From an uncultured Collinsella sp. (GTDB taxonomy: Bacteria; Actinomycetota; Coriobacteriia; Coriobacteriales; Coriobacteriaceae): DNA of 9,843 nucleotides. Each line of letters begins with the position of its first letter. The stretch's first letter is position 1. This document shows positions 6,748 to 9,843 of this stretch, in pieces. Made by a program: the position numbers and the translations under genes. Location of the stretch: the NCBI GenBank assembly GCA_902478705.1, contig CABSMB010000025.1, positions 1 to 9,843 on the forward strand. Direction: 5' to 3'. The notes beneath the pieces were generated by a model that made no database searches, was not told the DNA's origin, and saw only the letters and a list, made by a program, of their open reading frames with translations.

Positions 6748-6756
6748 ACTATAGCA
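6748..6756 (-). promoter_or_regulatory. rpsT: Extended -10 promoter of rpsT
   Basis: TGCTATAGT on the minus strand: TATAGT is 5/6 to TATAAT and is preceded by the TGn extension. No -35 match stands at 16-18 nt. The TTGACA at 6791-6786 is 32 nt away and cannot pair with it. Expected start is near 6741, giving an untranslated leader of about 68 nt that holds the duplicated Shine-Dalgarno. Confidence 0.55.
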
Positions 6757-6805
6757 CGCTCCCCCTCAAAGGGATAGAACGAATTTGTCAAATAGGCAGG
6801 TATCA

Positions 6806-7768
6806 TCACGATTTTCTCAAGATGTTCGTAATCCAGAGCAAAAGCGCGGTCTGAGAATCGGCCGAGCCCTTGAGCGCGAGCTCCACATCGACGGCGCCCT
6901 CGAGCGCGGCAACGAGCTCGGTCATCGAAAAACGGCGCGCCCAGGTAAGGTGATTCTTGACCTGCCAGGCCTGAAGCTTGAGCGTCGCGGCGAGCTCACG
7001 CCCCTGCCCACGCCCATCGAGCGCCTTGGCGACGATCAGCTCACGGATGCGACCGCATAGCAGAGTGTAGGTCCATACGTAGCTCTTGGAGGGCAGAAGC
7101 TTAAAGAGTTCGAGCGAGCGGCGCATGTCACGGGCCGAGACCGCATTGAGGAAGTCCCAGGGCTGAACCTCGGCCGTACGCACGATCCAACGCTCCACGT
7201 CGGCAAGCTCAATCTGGGGCGCCTCGACCATCTGGGCGAGCTTTGCTAGGTCATTATCGAGCATGCGCGTGTTTTCGCCCGAACGCGAGACGAGCTCCTC
7301 GGCAGCAGCCGTCGAGATGGACTTACCGTGCTGCGTCGCCATCTGCTGAACGCGGCGCGGCAGTTCCCAGCGCTTGGTACCCGAGCAATCGACGATAGCC
7401 TTCTTGTCGATCTTGGCGATTGCCTTATACAGGCGCGTGTTCTTGGCAAGCGAGTCGGCAATGATAAGGCAAACCGTCGTGGGGCTGGGACTCGCCAGAT
7501 ACTCGACAAGCGGCTCGGAGATCGCTTTGGCGAGTTTTGAGCAGCCGTCAAGGATTACCAGGCGAAACTCACTGCCCATCGGAAAGGTGTTGAGCGATCC
7601 GATAATCGACTCGATATCGGGGTCTTTGGTCATATCGCGCTCGTCGAGGTTGAACTCGACCATGCCCGTCTTTTCCAGACGCGCTTTCATACGCGAGACG
7701 GCGTGATCGCGCTTGACTCCGTCGGTACCGACGATCAGATATGCCGGCAGCAGACCGGTTTCGGACAT
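6806..7768 (-). CDS. holA: DNA polymerase III subunit delta (clamp-loader delta)
   Basis: 320 residues, slightly short for the family (about 340). Delta opens the beta sliding clamp within the clamp-loader complex at the replication fork. Visible features: an AAA+-like N-terminal fold (LLPAYLIVGTDGVKRDHAV), the acidic NLDERD segment, the strand FRLVILDGCSKL, the LAKNTRLYKAIAK stretch, the FVD/lid region with AAAEELVSRSGENTRMLDNDLAKL, and the collar domain with VQPWDFLNAVSARDMRRSLELFKLL and LQAWQVKNHLTWAR. No Walker A motif, as expected, because delta does not bind ATP productively. The ATG at 7766-7768 is chosen: GAGGGG lies 6 nt upstream. ATGs at 7810 and 7828 in the same frame have poor ribosome sites, and the first overlaps the predicted -10 box. 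Follows comEC by 78 nt, the classic comEC-holA-rpsT order. Confidence 0.94.
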   Translation of the reverse strand: MSETGLLPAYLIVGTDGVKRDHAVSRMKARLEKTGMVEFNLDERDMTKDPDIESIIGSLNTFPMGSEFRLVILDGCSKLAKAISEPLVEYLASPSPTTVCLIIADSLAKNTRLYKAIAKIDKKAIVDCSGTKRWELPRRVQQMATQHGKSISTAAAEELVSRSGENTRMLDNDLAKLAQMVEAPQIELADVERWIVRTAEVQPWDFLNAVSARDMRRSLELFKLLPSKSYVWTYTLLCGRIRELIVAKALDGRGQGRELAATLKLQAWQVKNHLTWARRFSMTELVAALEGAVDVELALKGSADSQTALLLWITNILRKS

Positions 7769-7774
7769 TGCGCT

Positions 7775-7780
7775 CCCCTC
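7775..7780 (-). promoter_or_regulatory. Shine-Dalgarno deciding the holA start
   Basis: GAGGGG on the minus strand, 6 nt before the ATG at 7768. The two upstream in-frame ATGs have nothing comparable. Confidence 0.65.
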
Positions 7781-7808
7781 TCGCAGACGCTCGAATTCGT
7801 ACCGTGCC

Positions 7809-7838
7809 ATTTTAGCCCAGGGGCCCACCGCGCGCCAA
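7809..7838 (-). promoter_or_regulatory. Candidate promoter for holA
   Basis: TTGGCG (7838-7833, 4/6 to TTGACA), an 18-nt spacer, then TAAAAT (7814-7809, 5/6 to TATAAT) on the minus strand in the comEC-holA gap. The start would fall near 7802, giving a leader of about 34 nt. It would uncouple the replication gene from comEC expression. Confidence 0.4.
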
Positions 7839-7846
7839 CGATGTCA

Positions 7847-9843
7847 TCACGGTCGCTGGCATCGCATCGCAAAGCCATTCGCACTCGGCGTGACGGTAAT
7901 GTCGCCGTGTTCGATGGTGCACGCGAATGCGCCACCCGCATCGCGAACCGCATCGATGCAGGCATCGGATGGATGGCCGTAGCGGTTGCCCTCGCCCGCA
8001 CTCGCGATAGAGAGCTCGGGCTTAAGCGTGCCCAGCAGGTCTGTGTCGACGGAAACTTTTGAGCCATGATGCCCCAGCTTGAGCACATCGATATCTCCCG
8101 CCTCCCGTACAAACTCGCGCTCCTGATCGAGCTCGGCGTCACCAGTAAGGAGCACACGCAAGCTCTTGCCTTCCTGAGCGTAGGAGAGCAGCAAAACAAG
8201 AGAGTCCTCATTGCCCTCGCCATCCACCGTGTCAAACGGCCACATCACACGTGTCCGAAATGCGCCGATATCGACTGTGTCTCCGCAAGCCACCTGCCGA
8301 TACGTTACGCCGGGGCGATTCAGGACCTCAGCAGGCGCGCCGTCAAGCGCATCGGCCGCGACCACAATGGTTCCAACCGAAAACTGATCGAACACATCGG
8401 GAAGACCACCCCAATGGTCTTCGTCCCAATGTGTCACGAAGACGGCGTCGATATGGTGGACGTTATTGCGAACCAACGCCGAAACCACGCGCTCATCGAG
8501 CCCACAGTCCACAAGCGCCACGGCACCACCCTGACGAACCAGAATCGCATCGGCCTGGCCAACATCGAGCACCGTCACCGAAGGCGGAGCAAATCGATCC
8601 CAGTAGATGTACGGAATCCCTGCCAGGAGCGCCAGACAGACAAGCCCAGCAGCCATAGGCCGTGCCTGCGGACGCGGCCACCAGACCAAAAGGATCCCCA
8701 GCAAACACGGCACTAGGTAAATCCACATGCTATCGGGCGGCACGCTCACGGATGCACCCGGCACGGCGGCAAACAGCTGCTCGAAGAACAACGCACAACG
8801 GGCGGCAATCATGGGCACAACGAGTGCCCAAGCTTGCAACGGCTCCACGAGCGAAAAGGGAACCAGCACGATAGACACAGCAAGCAGGAGACTCACCACC
8901 GGACCGATGACCGCATTCGCCAGCGGAGCAATGAGCGAGAACGTACCAAAGGCAGGAATGGTGATGGGAAGCGTCGCCAACTGCGAGCACAGCGTAACGG
9001 AAAGCATGCTGGCAATGCCCGTCGGCACACCCAGCTCTCCCAAAGCGTAGGTGGCGTACGGGCAAAAGCACAGGATGGCAAAGACGCTGGCACATGAAAG
9101 CTGAAAGCCCATCTCGTACAGCACCGTCGGCCGCAGCAGCACAAAGATGGACATGGTTACAAAGAGTGCCGAAAGGCCGTGCCGGCGACGCCCCGCACCG
9201 TTTACGACAAGCGTCGCGAACACCATGCAGCACGCGCGCACGGCCGAGGGAGAGGCACCCGTAAAGGCAGCGTAAACCACAAGCGTTATCGCCAATATCG
9301 CCCGTTGAATACCACGTGAACACCGAGTCTTTTGCAATACACCCTCGATTACAAACCCCACAATAGCCAAATGGCTGCCCGAAACGGCGATAAGATGCGC
9401 CGTTCCCGTCACCGAAAACCAGTCGCCCGCTGGCTGGGCGCGCAACTCGGCCGAGCGTCCACAGACAATTCCGGCTATGAGCGAACGCGCCGGGTCGGTC
9501 GCAGGCGCGATGGACGCAAGCAGCCCAGTTCGCAGCCGAAGCAGCGGCCCCGGAGAGCCCTCATCGACCGACACAATCCGAACGGCTTTAACCTTGCGCA
9601 CCTCGCCTCGGAGTACGCGCGAGCGCCCATACGCATCGTTCTCAAAGCGCGAAACGCGGCCGATAGCACGTACATGCGAACCGACGCCGAGCTCGCGATC
9701 ACACGACAGCCGCACCTGACCTAAACACTTTTCGCCCGCATACGCATCGCAGGTATAGGAGTACGCACCGTCATTGATGGACGGGTCACCCCGCACGACA
9801 AATTCAAGACTGCTCGCAGCCCGATTATCCAGCGCCCTCGAAG
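7847..9843 (-). CDS. comEC: ComEC/Rec2 family DNA uptake channel, N-terminus beyond window end
   Basis: About 665 residues visible; the frame is open to position 9843, so the true start lies outside (a GTG at 9796 is internal). Inner-membrane protein proposed to pass single-stranded DNA into the cytoplasm during natural transformation. Order: the end of an N-terminal OB-like region (about 9843-9600, GSHVRAIGRVSRFEN); the competence domain with GTAHLIAVSGSHLAIVGF (around 9365-9415) and many hydrophobic helices (about 9400-8600, including the MGFQLSCASVFAI segment typical of the family); then a metallo-beta-lactamase-like domain from about 8580 to the end. That domain opens with VLDVGQADAILV (DVGQGDA is usual) and has THWDEDHWGG (8434-8405, the HxxxDH nuclease/metal motif), LLTGDAE and LKLGHHGSKVS. 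The metal ligands appear intact, consistent with an active C-terminal nuclease. Whether the organism is competent cannot be judged, because comEA and pilus genes are not in view. Confidence 0.96.
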   Translation of the reverse strand, partial: SRALDNRAASSLEFVVRGDPSINDGAYSYTCDAYAGEKCLGQVRLSCDRELGVGSHVRAIGRVSRFENDAYGRSRVLRGEVRKVKAVRIVSVDEGSPGPLLRLRTGLLASIAPATDPARSLIAGIVCGRSAELRAQPAGDWFSVTGTAHLIAVSGSHLAIVGFVIEGVLQKTRCSRGIQRAILAITLVVYAAFTGASPSAVRACCMVFATLVVNGAGRRRHGLSALFVTMSIFVLLRPTVLYEMGFQLSCASVFAILCFCPYATYALGELGVPTGIASMLSVTLCSQLATLPITIPAFGTFSLIAPLANAVIGPVVSLLLAVSIVLVPFSLVEPLQAWALVVPMIAARCALFFEQLFAAVPGASVSVPPDSMWIYLVPCLLGILLVWWPRPQARPMAAGLVCLALLAGIPYIYWDRFAPPSVTVLDVGQADAILVRQGGAVALVDCGLDERVVSALVRNNVHHIDAVFVTHWDEDHWGGLPDVFDQFSVGTIVVAADALDGAPAEVLNRPGVTYRQVACGDTVDIGAFRTRVMWPFDTVDGEGNEDSLVLLLSYAQEGKSLRVLLTGDAELDQEREFVREAGDIDVLKLGHHGSKVSVDTDLLGTLKPELSIASAGEGNRYGHPSDACIDAVRDAGGAFACTIEHGDITVTPSANGFAMRCQRP

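Noticed and set aside
6760..6773. CCCTTTGAGGG mini-hairpin after holA as a terminator
   Set aside because: Only a 4-bp stem with a 3-nt loop and no U tract follows it on the minus strand.
6786..6791. Perfect TTGACA -35 hexamer downstream of holA
   Set aside because: No -10-like hexamer stands 16-18 nt away. The good -10 (6748-6753) is 32 nt off and has its own TGn extension.
7769..7828. Longer holA starting at the ATG at 7828 or 7810
   Set aside because: Poor ribosome sites, the ATG at 7810 lies in the predicted -10 box, and the extra residues precede the usual delta N-terminus. The ATG at 7768 has GAGGGG 6 nt upstream.

Overview
The window reads as ordinary chromosomal core sequence from a high-GC Gram-positive anaerobe. 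I favour an actinobacterial Coriobacteriia member (Collinsella-like). This rests on protein character, high GC and gene order, not on a database match. All eight genes lie on the minus strand, so transcription runs from high to low coordinates: comEC (5'-truncated by the window end) - holA - rpsT - lepA - dusB - hemW - a DnaJ-like membrane protein - dnaJ (3'-truncated by the window start). No tRNA, rRNA, CRISPR array, insertion sequence, phage gene or integration scar is visible. Intergenic gaps are short (2 to 133 nt), and no gene-free stretch reaches 300 bases.

Region by region: 9843-7847 encodes the ComEC/Rec2 DNA-uptake channel, with its membrane competence domain followed by a metallo-beta-lactamase-like domain. 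7768-6806 encodes the delta subunit of the DNA polymerase III clamp loader. 6672-6406 encodes ribosomal protein S20, with an extended -10 promoter, a tandemly duplicated Shine-Dalgarno segment, a GTG start and a strong intrinsic terminator at 6371-6335. Downstream of that terminator lies a tight cluster, lepA / dusB / hemW, with gaps of 4 and 2 nt. Two consecutive J-domain genes follow at 2156-1053 and 971-<1.

The order comEC-holA-rpsT-lepA-hemW-(hrcA)-dnaJ is an old syntenic block in Firmicutes and Actinobacteria. Here dusB sits between lepA and hemW. The slot where hrcA commonly sits is occupied by the most unusual gene of the window: a J-protein with an intact J domain and four-motif zinc finger whose second substrate-binding/dimerisation domain is replaced by about three transmembrane helices. 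It looks like a membrane-tethered Hsp40 next to a canonical soluble DnaJ. No CIRCE or HAIR heat-shock operator was found by eye.

Other points of interest are a possible leaderless lepA promoter abutting the rpsT terminator, and GTG starts on three of the six genes whose start is visible (dnaJ, hemW, rpsT). Apart from the membrane J-protein I see no candidate for a wholly new system; the rest is well-understood housekeeping.
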